Source: Nemopilema nomurai
Taxonomy: Eukaryota; Cnidaria; Scyphozoa; Rhizostomeae; Rhizostomatidae
NCBI GenBank assembly: GCA_003864495.1
Contig: ML133436.1
Span: forward strand, 2,061,899-2,125,898
Direction: 5' to 3'
DNA: 64,000 nt
The notes beneath the pieces are model-generated. The model searched no databases, was not told the origin of the DNA, and worked only from the letters and a program-made list of their open reading frames with translations. Made by a program: the position numbers and the translations under genes. Shown here in pieces: positions 1 through 10,700 of the stretch (positions are counted from its first letter, which is position 1; each line of letters starts with the position of its first letter).

Positions 1-1031
1 TACCTTCACAATTGATAATGAAAATTTATCAATTTTGCATCTATTGTTCTTAAATTCAATTAAATACTGCATGTTTTATGAAATATCAAATGATATAATT
101 TGAAGTAAAAGATATAGTTGCTTCATCGCTTTAAGACAGTAATGGGAAGTTTATCTGCTGTTGTGAAAAATTACTGAGTTCCATATGTAGTGGTTATGTT
201 GATTATTTCATCTGATAAATTATAAGCCTTAGCAAACCTGATGAAAAGACTAGTTTTGACCCCGAAACAATTACTATTGTACCTATGACTTACTGTAAAA
301 TATATTCATGTGGAAAGGAAATGTTCACTTACTCATAAGTTACTCATATAATGTAACTTTTTATACTTTAATGTGGTGTAACAGGCATAATACTAATTGC
401 AAAAATAGAACAAAAGTTAGATATGTAAATACATCACACTTACAAACAGGCCAGAAACAGTCATCTGAGCAAGTGTCAGCAAAAACAATGAAATTATATC
501 AATCTGATAGGAAAGAATCACAAAATTACTAATTACTACAATATTTACATCATCCATTTTTTGCCACTAGATTTTGAATATAAACTTTGAGGATGGGAAA
601 GACCAAGTGAGATGAAGAAATTGCACTGAGTCATGGAGGGATAGTCAGTAACCCCCTAAAAAGGGGAAAAATCCTAACTATTGTAAAATAAAACAAATGG
701 GATGTTTTGGGCCATTTAAGCTAACTGTTCCAAATGAAATTTATCTGATAACTTCTACCACAAAAAATAGCAATCGATTTAAAAAAATTAAAACAAATTA
801 AAAGTAGTGACAAAATAACAAGGAATGAAGGAAGTGATTCTTAGAAATGTGCAAAAAAGGCATGATGATGAAAAATCTACGAGCACAAATTTCAAATGAA
901 ATGTGAGGTCAAGTAAATGTCATTCTAAATTTCAAATATTTTAATTAAACTGTCGAAATATCTGTAAAAAACACTTAAAACTATACTATTTCTAGATCCA
1001 TTCCAATAAAAAACAAATTGCAGAATCCTAC
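1..1031. other. AT-rich non-coding stretch
   Basis: No exon or repeat that I can support. Short open frames here are AT-rich and look like chance. It could be the 3' part or an intron of the gene that owns the minus-strand exon starting just to the right. Confidence 0.4.
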
Positions 1032-1298
1032 CTGGAAATGGTTGTATTCACTATCAGTAACAACCTCATCTCCTGTTGTACAATGAAATTTTGCATGGAG
1101 TGTATTTCTCCACCTTTGGTCCTTCTTGAATTGCTCCACTTTATTGCATTGCCGCATGTAACAGAATAGAATTCCACGCATACATTTGATAGCACTCTGT
1201 TCCAAGGCATGAGTTCTTCCTTGATCATCATCTATGTGCCTAATGGGATTAAAAATACACTGCATCATATGATGATCAAATTCATCAGAGGAGTTCAT
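1032..1298 (-). CDS. Unrecognised internal (or first) coding exon
   Basis: The minus strand has an 89-codon open exon, phase 0 at both ends. It is preceded by an acceptor (AATGTTAG) and followed by a CAG|GTAGGA donor. The first codon is ATG, so it could also be a start exon, but the AG just before it suggests an internal one. The peptide is mixed and protein-like: an acidic patch (HIDDDQGR) is followed by a cysteine-bearing helix-like part (CMRGILFCYMRQCNK) and a basic stretch. I do not recognise the family. Partner exons were not identified with confidence on either side. What is seen is the open frame and the splice signals; that it belongs to an expressed gene is inferred. Confidence 0.45.
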
Positions 1299-4219
1299 CT
1301 AACATTTAGACAATAATTTGGTTCAAAGTGCATACTATCTAGGAACTAATATGAGAGAATCAATCAAAATTAGCCACAGCACATAGAGGATTCAACAAAT
1401 GCATAAATGTATACTAGCTGTTCTGACTGATGAATGCCTTCTTATTTCATTTGAGAGACAGGAAAAGTAGAAAAACTCCAAGAACAGGAAAGGTACCAAA
1501 GGTTTGTCAAACTTTTGCACAATAAACTGGGAACTTCAATCAATATCCCAGCTAAATCATATTTTCATACTTCAAAGAAAATTAAATAAACATCAGATTT
1601 ATTTTCATTTTCAAAGAAATTTTAAAATTCAACTGGCAACATACAATTATCTTTCCCTGAAACTCTGGCAATTTCATCTGTTAAAAATACATCAACAAAG
1701 CTATTTCAAAACCAAATTGAAACAAAATAGTCAGTAAGTGACGAAATGATTATACACCACTAACTTACCTATATGCTAAGGACAGACCCCATATTGAGAT
1801 GGCACAGTAAATGTTGTCTCTTATATGGGCTTCCTTTTCTTTTCCAGATGTTTGTAGAGGAAACAACCCCAGTGTTGGGCTTTGGTATTTCAGCAGCTGG
1901 GTTACAACTATAGGAAAACATGAGATAATCTAAAAATGTGTTTCCTGCTGTGAATTAATGAGAGCTCTTTCCGGCAAGCTTATCACAGCCCTCAGTTTGA
2001 ACTCACTGTTATATAACAATCATAACGTAAATAGGTTTTCCATTGATAAGAAATTTTGCAACTATAAATCTTGGTTATCAAATAGAAATAATTCAAAAAA
2101 TCATTATGAAGAAACTGCAAACTTTCCAGTGCTAAAGATTTCCCCATCTTGTGTATTGAAAACTATTTTTACAATTAAAAATGGAACTATTGCCAAAGCA
2201 ATTTAAGGGGTTTGCGTACAGCAATATAGTTAAATTCCTTCACCTGTGATTTGATAGTGTAACCTACTAGCCCCTTTTAAATGAAAACTACTGTTCTTCA
2301 AATACTGCTAAATTTCCAATAGGAATTGAAAATGAAACCTCTGTATGGCAGGTCAGTTGCAAATTTATCTGCTTCAAATCCAAACCTTGATAATCATCGT
2401 TTGAACAATTGCAAAAACAGAAAAAAACGGTTGTACTATAGTTATAAATAGGTTTGTGTACCTAAATTATAGTGCTCATCAAGCTTTTGCCTTCTGCAGT
2501 TATTTCCTGTGTCGTCTGCCATTTTTCATCAACATGGTTAACTCTGCAAATTAATCGCAAAAACTAGAAGGAAAGAACATGAATTCTAGTTAATTTGAAA
2601 TATTCAGATTGAAGATGTTATCGTTTTCAAGTTCTAGGATTATCTTCAACATTTGCAAACTAATCGCGCATACAATTGCAATAAAACTGGGAAGAGTGCA
2701 GCACTAGTTGGGGCTCGCACTGTTTTGGAAAACAAACATTCAAAGGGCCTCATAATCTTGTTTACGCAAGCAGACAGTATTTGGTAGATACCGATGGGTG
2801 GGGGAGAGAAATCAAGAATAGAAGTTGCTAGCAGTAAGGCCCGTGTTTAAATAACAACTGATACCACTAGGGAAAGAAATAGCTTATTTTGGCAAAGCAT
2901 TCTTCAACTATTTTCCAGCATTATTTATCACAATGTAGCCTGGATAGAACTGTAACTCACAGTAAATTGCACCAATTTGTTTTGACGCCATGATTTTCCA
3001 GTGGGTATTCCGCATTCTCGCTTTGATGACGAGGCTATAGAATCAGACATTATCATAATTTCTGTCTTCAACGCCGTCATTATTATTATTGTTATTATTA
3101 TTATTAAATCATATAATACCATCCTTATCATCGTCACCACCTTTGTCACCAATGAAAGATCGATTTTTTCTCTGTAACTAGACTTCAGCCTTTGGTTTCT
3201 TTTCGGTATTTAAAGGTCTTCTCTACCATCTTTGCAAAATTGACAAAGGGCCAGATTCTTTTTGCAAGCAACGAATGGTGAATTGGAAAGAAAAGCCAAC
3301 TTTTCTTAATCTACTGAGAGCCTGGAAGTAACCGTACAATTTTTGACCAAAAATTACCAAAAGGTACTTTGAATAGTAATTCCTTGTGATTCTTTGTGGT
3401 TCCCTCTAGGAATTCGTTTTCCTGGTATGGATTTATCTTTGAAGCTTTGATGAATATTTGCTAAAGTTGCATAAAAGAAATGAAATCTTCAACTCGGTTG
3501 TTAGGCCCGTACACACATTTCCACAACAGATGTCAAGATTCAGATAGTTTTATGAGAGATTATTGCAATGAGTGGATTCAGAACGGGCTCAGTAACATGC
3601 TCTTATACAATCCTACTTTTTATAAAAAAATCAACCACGATATATTTACTTCAAAGCCTTCATATTTTCCTTCATCTCCTGATTTTTAGACTAACTTTTA
3701 TTGAAAAAGCTCCTAAATAAATGCTCCAGACATTTGTGGTATGCATGAATTTTTTTAGACACTGCCAAATTGACTTGAGCTGGCCTCTGTGACCTCAAAG
3801 GTCTAAAGTGCAGATGACAAAGTGACACGTGCACGTGCAAAGAACAAAACCCAAAGAAAAAGCAATGAACTGACGAGCTTGACATTATATCAACAATACA
3901 AAGATTTCCCTTTTCACTTGAGACTTTGAACCTTCGTAAAAGGTCTTTGATGCTGGGATAAGCTGTTGATAAATTCACTGGAGCTGGTCCTTTTTACCTG
4001 GTTAAATTTGACCTACGATCATTGTAAAATACACACATTTTTATATAAGAGTACCTAATTTTCTGCCGAGTCTCAATATTCTTAAAAAAATCGATCTTAA
4101 GCCTAAAATTATTCTCAAATTATTCTTGCCCAACACAAGATTCAAATTTACCTAAACATTAAAAAAGCATTCTATATTTTTTATGTTTAGCTTCATCATT
4201 AATAACTCACAGAGCGGCC
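1299..4219. other. Intergenic or intronic stretch without supported gene
   Basis: Nothing convincing on either strand apart from an ATT-rich microsatellite near 3078-3106. A minus-strand frame near 3840-3978 (includes AYPSIKDLLRRF) looks somewhat protein-like but has no clear splice borders. Confidence 0.35.
3078..3106. repeat. (ATT)n microsatellite
   Basis: Runs of tat/att trinucleotides with one interruption (attgtt), read directly from the sequence. Confidence 0.8.
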
Positions 4220-4306
4220 TACCCTGGGTACCAGACTCACTATATATGAAATAAAATAGACTCAATATCTGTTGTTCTACATGTAGTGGGTCTGGTACCC
4301 AGGGTA
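4220..4306. mobile_element. Small MITE with 21 bp terminal inverted repeats
   Basis: An 87 bp element has left end TACCCTGGGTACCAGACTCAC and a right end that is its reverse complement with one mismatch (20/21). The interior is AT-rich and non-coding. The ends start and finish with TA, which would fit a TA target, but the flanking duplication is not clear. Superfamily not assigned. Confidence 0.7.
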
Positions 4307-4392
4307 AGGGCGGCTGAGTGTATTTGAAAACATATTTATATATAAATATAGCGTCAGCGGTATTGATTTGGGAGGAAACTCAGATTGAGGAG

Positions 4393-4480
4393 AAATTTTA
4401 GTCTTGACGAAGGTTAAGCCTGGTTTTATTCTGAAATTATTCTAAAATTTTAGCAATTATGAGCCTCAATATTCTTAAAG
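4393..4480. repeat. Dispersed repeat, copy A
   Basis: Shares an ordered series of blocks (AATTTTAGTCTTGA, then AAGGTT.AGCCTGG, then ATT-rich, then AGCAATT, then AGCCTCA.TATT) with the stretch at 19550-19620. Both are in the same orientation. It looks like two diverged copies of an interspersed family that I cannot name. Confidence 0.6.
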
Positions 4481-4659
4481 ACTTTATTCTTACAAAAAAG
4501 AGTGTGCAAGCGTACATTTCCCTAATCAAAGAATAACGATTGGTGAATTCTACTTCTAACGATTCATGTTGTCCCGGAATGGGTTTATTCTGCCATGAAG
4601 GAGAGGAATGGAATGGGGTTTTGGTAGTGTCTTATGCATAAATGTTGTTCATAGATGTT

Positions 4660-5115
4660 GTACAGAAATGTTCAGTCGTTTTGCCACTCTACTGAACATT
4701 GTCCAGTTCGCGCACGCGCAATGAATGTAATGGATTGGATTTGGCACGAATTTATTTCCATTATTCAAATCTTCAACAAGCTTTAAACACCGTGGGAAGA
4801 AATGGAATCAACATTAAAATTCAATTCGACGAAGAGCAGGAAAAGGCATTTCATTGGTAACGACGAGTCTTCTGAAGATATTAACTTTAATTCCGATGAG
4901 GAAAGTGATGGCAGAGAGCACGAGTACGGCGATTTTTACGAGCCTGGCAGGTTTTGTAGCTAGTTTTCCCGCGCGCATTCTTCCACAGTGTAAAAGTTCA
5001 CTGGACAATGTTCAGTCGTTTTGCCACTACCAAAATTGTCTGGATGTCCACACACTGAACAAGTGAGCAATGTTCAGTGCATGACCAGTGCAAATGTCCA
5101 GTCGTTTTGCCGGGG
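4660..5115. repeat. Motif cluster with inverted repeats around a short acidic ORF
   Basis: The 18 bp motif ATGTYCAGTCGTTTTGCC occurs three times in the same direction (about 4668, 5007, 5093). A perfect 17 bp inverted pair (ACTGAACATTGTCCAGT near 4691, its reverse complement near 4998) brackets a roughly 300 bp core. A further diverged ACTGAAC/GTTCAGT pair lies at 5055-5080. The layout suggests the ends of a non-autonomous transposon or a nested pair, but no target-site duplication was identified. Confidence 0.5.
4801..4962 (+). CDS. Hypothetical 53-residue acidic ORF inside an inverted-repeat unit
   Basis: The frame starts at ATG and ends at TAG. It has a basic start (KSRKRHF) followed by a Ser/Asp/Glu-rich stretch (NDESSEDINFNSDEESDG). 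Such basic-then-acidic N termini are common in transposase-derived proteins of the piggyBac type, but no catalytic domain follows. It sits between the two arms of the 17 bp inverted repeat, so it may be the truncated first part of a transposon gene. It could also be chance; no codon-usage test was done. Confidence 0.3.
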
Positions 5116-7004
5116 CTTAACATGCTCAGAACAAAACGGGCATTTCCTGACAATTGCATAATCTGATAAATGTCGGGCCAAAAATGTACTTTATGTATGC
5201 GACAATTGTATCGTTGAAAGTTAACCAGACACTGCGTGAGTCCTTTAAAATGCAAAAAATTAGAGTGGGGTCCTATAATTTCATAGAAACGACAAAAGAC
5301 CACAACCATTTAACAGTGTTTCAATATAAAGGACGGCGGTATTTAAATTTTTGTTGGTTAGCCAAAACCCCATTGGACTTTCTGGTAAGTTGGCGTTTCT
5401 GGTAAAGCTTGGCAGAAGGCAAATCAATTTTTCGAATTCCGGTTGTTCAGAAATGCGTTTAAAAGGACAAACATTATTTAGTATTCTTTTTAACGACCAT
5501 AAGTATAACATACTCCTTTTCTTCTTCCTTTTGAGCTTTCGATGAGTCTGGCACATCAATACACACCAATACCAAGCAAAATTGTATATGTTGCAATTGG
5601 CAGGATGCTACTTGTGCGTATGAACGAAACATGAATGGGGGGAGGTGTGCAATAAAGGGGAAATTTTCAATAAAGTTTCTTTAGTTTCACTGTCCCTGAA
5701 AGGGCTGCTGCCAATTTGATCTGGCCTGGTATGAAAAAGTGACAAGACCAAATGTCAATACAAATACGCCAATGAACAATTGAAATAGCCAGACCTTGAA
5801 ACCATTTCCTTGTTAAACGCTCTTTGTTTGTCCTCGGACGTAAGAACACCTTTGGCTCCTATTCCGACGCTAAAAAGGCCATAATTTCAGTTAAAGGATT
5901 TAGTGTGCGATCATCTAAGTTGTAACAGATTGGAGAGTCCACCTTACATACCCGAAGGCTTTCTGATAAAGTATGAGAATGGTCTTGCATCCTTGCCAAG
6001 GACGATTGCAACTGATATAGCGATGTTGTTCAATATATTCTGCTTTCCTTAAAGCCTAGTTAATTGAAGTAGTGGCCAGTTTCAGCCAGTGGCGTGTTTA
6101 GGGGGAGGCTAGGGGGCCTTGGAATTCTTATCAGCCCATTTGCCCCTCACTTCAATAAAAAAATTTGGTTTATGGTTAGTGTTTCCGCTCTTTATATGTA
6201 GTTTTGGTATGAATAGCTCATTCTTTCCAAACTGCCGCATGTATTAATTCATAACTACAAGTTTTTTTAAACTAGGAGATTTATATCAAAGTAAAGAACT
6301 ATTTATAAAAAAATTGCGCCCATACACCACTATCTAGGATTTTCCGTGATAGCCCCTCCATGCATAACAAAGCGTTGAATAAGTCACAGTTTGCAACCAT
6401 GAGCCATATCGATCGCCACAACTATGAGCAGACTATGTAGCAAGGCCAGAGTGTATGGCTTTTGTGACCAAGAGAAGGAACTAAATATCCGCTGCAGACG
6501 GAATTAATACACGTATATTCTTCCAGTTTCGATTCGGTTATGTAATAGCTCACCGATACGTTTAAACCCCACCACCTATGGGAGAGAGGTGCTTCTTGAA
6601 TCAAAGCTGCCAATGCCGAACTAAACATGGTTAAGCAAATGCCTTTCTTGTCTCCCTCTAAATAAAATCGAAATGTCAGGTTATTGTGTGGTTATGAAGT
6701 CGGCAAAACAACATAGAGAACTAATATAAAATTGTAGTTAATTGTGTTTATGTTCTTTATTCGAAAACTTCCTGTATGGCAACATTAGCATAAACATCAG
6801 CACAAATAATGGTTGCAACATTACAAACGGAGAACTAGGCGAGTATCAGAAATAATTGCTATAAAAATAATTGGTTGCCTTACCTTGTGACAGCCCTACA
6901 TTTACTAGGGGCGTGCAAACCGTATGTAAACCTAATTTCGTGGTGTTTTCAAATGAATATGCATTCTGCATCAACTGGTACAGTTGTTGTTTCATAGCCG
7001 ATTA
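5116..7004. other. Intergenic stretch, possible hAT-like MITE inside
   Basis: No supported gene. Around 6087-6332 a left end CAGTGGCGTGTTTAGGGG faces a right end whose reverse complement reads TAGTGGTGTATGGGCGC. This resembles degenerate hAT-type termini, but there is no matching 8 bp flanking duplication. Confidence 0.3.
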
Positions 7005-7220
7005 ATAAACATTAACAAGTCGCACTCCAAAGCATCTTTCAGGTGCCAGGCACAGAAAAATGCCAACATCTGCATTTTCTGGTTCTGTCAACCTTTGAAG
7101 AGCATAGACACTCCCACCGACACACCCTCGGAATTCCTTTTTCCCTTGAATTTTTAAATATGCTCCTGTAGGAATCAATGTAGCGTGAAAAATGGGTGCA
7201 ATTTTTCTTGAATGAGGCAT
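7005..7220 (-). CDS. Possible divergent coding exon, family not recognised
   Basis: From ATG at 7220 the minus strand is open for about 72 codons to a TAA near 7002, and the peptide is plausible (contains LKIQGKKEFRGCVGG and LCLAPERCFGV). It starts 556 bp from the ASS1 start codon and points the other way, so the two could share a bidirectional promoter. No convincing donor was found inside; the frame may simply end, giving a 72-residue peptide. Real coding status is uncertain. Confidence 0.25.
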
Positions 7221-7639
7221 TCTTTAGAGTTCACAAGCATTTAGCAATATTATGCAAAAATAAGGAATGCAAACTTTCCCGCCAAATATGGCGAAAGTAA
7301 GATGGCAGGCGGCATAGGCAACCTGAAAACAAATTTTGGGCCTACGAAAATTAAACATATTTATAAATTTTTTAAATATCATCTACTCTGATGCATTTAC
7401 TGCTCAACAGCAACATATTATTTGGTACACTTGTTTTTGAGTGACTTCTTCATGAAAGATGATGAAAAGCCATCCCAAAGAATCAAAGAGATCTTTGATT
7501 TGAAGCTTTCCCGCGATCGCAGCTAGTAATATAGGCAATGCAAGCTAGGCCCGCAGCCCTCGACCGCAGCTTCTTGACCTGAAAAGCGCGATGCTAATTT
7601 GCATAAAAATCAACAGGGCGGCCAAAAGTATCTTCTAGC

Positions 7640-7770
7640 ATGTGATCAGTTACGTCAACCAATCAGGTACTTGGCAGACAATGATTTAAAGGAAATGTTG
7701 GCTCGCCAAGGCATTATTGAGTCATCTTTGCTGAGGTGAGTTTAGGCGAAAGTAGAGCGTAAGTTAGCCA
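7640..7770 (+). promoter_or_regulatory. Likely ASS1 proximal promoter
   Basis: Just upstream of the ASS1 start codon are a CRE-like half site (TTACGTCA, 7650-7657) and a CCAAT box (CCAATCA, 7659-7665). There is no TATA box. The region from 7500 is richer in CG dinucleotides than its surroundings. CRE-like control of ASS1 is known in vertebrates; the functional link here is only inferred. Confidence 0.4.
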
Positions 7771-7776
7771 AGGAAA

Positions 7777-10700
7777 ATGTCTGGGGAAAAGCCAAAAGTT
7801 GTTTTGGCATATAGCGGTGGCTTGGACACATCGTGCATTCTTGTTTGGCTGATTGAGAAAGGTTTTGATGTGATTTGCTACTTGGTAAGAAGGAACAACC
7901 TGTTTTGCTTCTTTATAATAAAGTTTATTTCCAATTACTTTTGCAGAAGTTTGAATAACGATGTCTTTTGTTGCATTTTTATGTAAATTTGAGGATTCTT
8001 ATGGATTTTACCGTTTCTCGAGAAGTGGAAATTTTCCCATTAGTTTCTAAAGGGGCGGAAAATTCGTCTTCACGTGGCGGCCTCCAACAACCCAAGATGC
8101 CCACATGCCGATAAGATTAATCGATAGAATTTTCAAGAATTCTTCCTGTTTTGAAGGAGTATTCAAATTTTTGGATAATCAGTATTTATAAGCTGGAGAT
8201 TTGGGGGCAAAATGCTTTTCCGCCTCAAGTTGATAGTATTCGAGAAGGTGATCAATTTGACACAGACCTGATATTTTTTGGAAAACTGTTGATTGTTTCC
8301 AATCTCGGAAATCGTTCTCGCTGCGGTAAAACTCGCATTAGTAGGGCGACTTGGCATGTAGAAAGCAATAAACTGATCAGAACTACGAAAAAATCGGAGG
8401 AAAATATGCACTTGACAATCGAGCGGGTTTCCCCTACGCGGTTTTCCCCTGAGCGAGTATAACACGTTTTAATCGCTTTTCAAAGAACCTTGGTTTTATG
8501 AAGAATAGGGCTTGGCCCCCCACCCTTGGTCTACATTTACATGATAGAAGTCCTGCAATGCTTTACAGTTTTATAATGGTGGAAATTAAGTCAATGATTT
8601 TCATATGCAAATTCAAATGCGTCCTATTAAAATTCAGATTATTATTCGATAAAATATCCTAATAAATCAGACGCCTAGTGTAACTTTTTGTTGTGAAACC
8701 ACGCTTCTGCTGGTAAAGAAAATTCTCTAAATTCTACACGAGCATTTTACCCGAAAGACAAATCATTCCCAGAAAGGATGCGTGAAATGTTTTGCTTCTC
8801 TTAGGTTGCCAAATGCAAAGGGTTGTTATTGCTGGTTATTGCTGTTAGGTCATTCCACCTTTGCATTTCCAATGCAACACCATTTGCAAATGCTTAAACA
8901 TTTCTAATGAAACATAAGTTAATTCGTAACTTGCCTAATTTATGCGTGAAGTTTGGCACCGGATTCGGCTCTTAACCTGCGGCCGCCTCCGGAATTGCCA
9001 TTTGGCCTTTCCGGTGTTGTACCATTCCGTACCATTCCGTACTTCAGCTGAATGTGCCATTTGTGATGCACTTGATTTAGCAGTGAAATTGGGTGGACGA
9101 GAAGAGGGAGGTTCATGCCCTTCTACGATTCGATAGTAAAAAGTCTCCGAGCATGCATGCACTGGCGACAATATTTGAGAATTGGCACCAAACCAGTTTT
9201 TTTCATAAAATACACAGCGCTTTCCTCCGCGTTTCCTTTTGATTAATAGCAACGGCCTAGTCTATCCCGAAGAGTGCCTTAAGTTTCATTTTCCCAAAAG
9301 ACCCCCAAAAAGCATAGGACTACAGAAACATAATTTTTAAGATTCTTTCTACCTTGGGTAATTTATGTCTTGCCTCCTGTTAGTTATGACAGGTGCGTTA
9401 TCAATTGTCATTACATACTTCATGAAATAGCTGTATACGAAAGAGGAAAGTATCGCTAGGGCATTAACAATTATATTCTACAATTGTACAGAGAAAATTC
9501 AGAGAGAATGCAGAGAAAGACATTTCTTTTTATAAGTACTTGAGTACTGACTTATAAGCTGCCCCAGATGTTTCTTGAGAGTTTCAAATGAATCACATGA
9601 ACAATAGTTATCTAGAATATCTTGTTAGCAAACTGGAATATATTTATGGGCAATTTGATGCTTAATCATACAAACTTTGAGCACTGTTCAGACACCATTG
9701 TCAGATATCATATGTGAAAATCTGAGGGATCTTTTACCATTTTCTGATAATATCTGACCGCAAAAAACATTGCTGAACTATGGTCAATTTTTTCCCGAGG
9801 TGCTTAATCAAGCGCTAAAGGCATACTTTTTATCTAATTTCAAAACGTGTTTGCTCTAATGGACAAGCAAGTAAATATCAAACCTAAAAGATTTTTGTAA
9901 TCTTCGTCTGTACAATGATCTTAGGTCTACTCAAAAAACATCAAAACTATCTATCTGATGGAATCAGTGATGAAGCAACTTTCCAAGCCTTTAATTCTAT
10001 AGGGTGAACCAAAACCTATTAGGATAAGCCAAATACTATTATTTTACAAACTTTCAGTTTTTCCTAATGAAATTAGCTCCCAACTCATTACCCATAATGA
10101 TTCCAAGTTAGGGGACAAACTTTGGTAAGACATCAAAATGTCTCAGAATTTATAGCTCTTGAAAAACCTACAAATGACTTATAATGACCAAATTTCACTT
10201 ACTTTGAAACTTTCTGTACAGACTTTCTAGTAAAAAAGGATAATCAGATAAAATGTTATCCAAAAATATTTCCAGGGGTCTGCTTGAAATATTGGTTTAC
10301 TGTTTTTGTTGCTACACATGAGAGATGAGACTTATGTGTTGCTTTGGTCAGATAATACAATATTTTTGGCAATCTGGGTGTGGCCCTCAATTTAGAAACT
10401 AGCTGAATGTTTCTTATGAAGCCTTACACCCATGAAATTAATCAGAAAAATCCAGGAGGGTCACAATGCAAGTTAAGTAGAGAGGCAAACTTATATATGA
10501 TGCAGAAGTGACCACAGTGTGGAGATTGTAATTATCAAATGACACAGGTGATGTGCATTACAACCTGTTGGATTGCCTGTAGTGTTAAGAAAGAGGTTTG
10601 GTTGGCAACAGTCAGCAATGGACAAGTTATAGCTAATCTTTCACAATTTTGTAGGGTGGCATCCAACAAACAACATAAAGTTTAAGCAATGCCAATTTGC

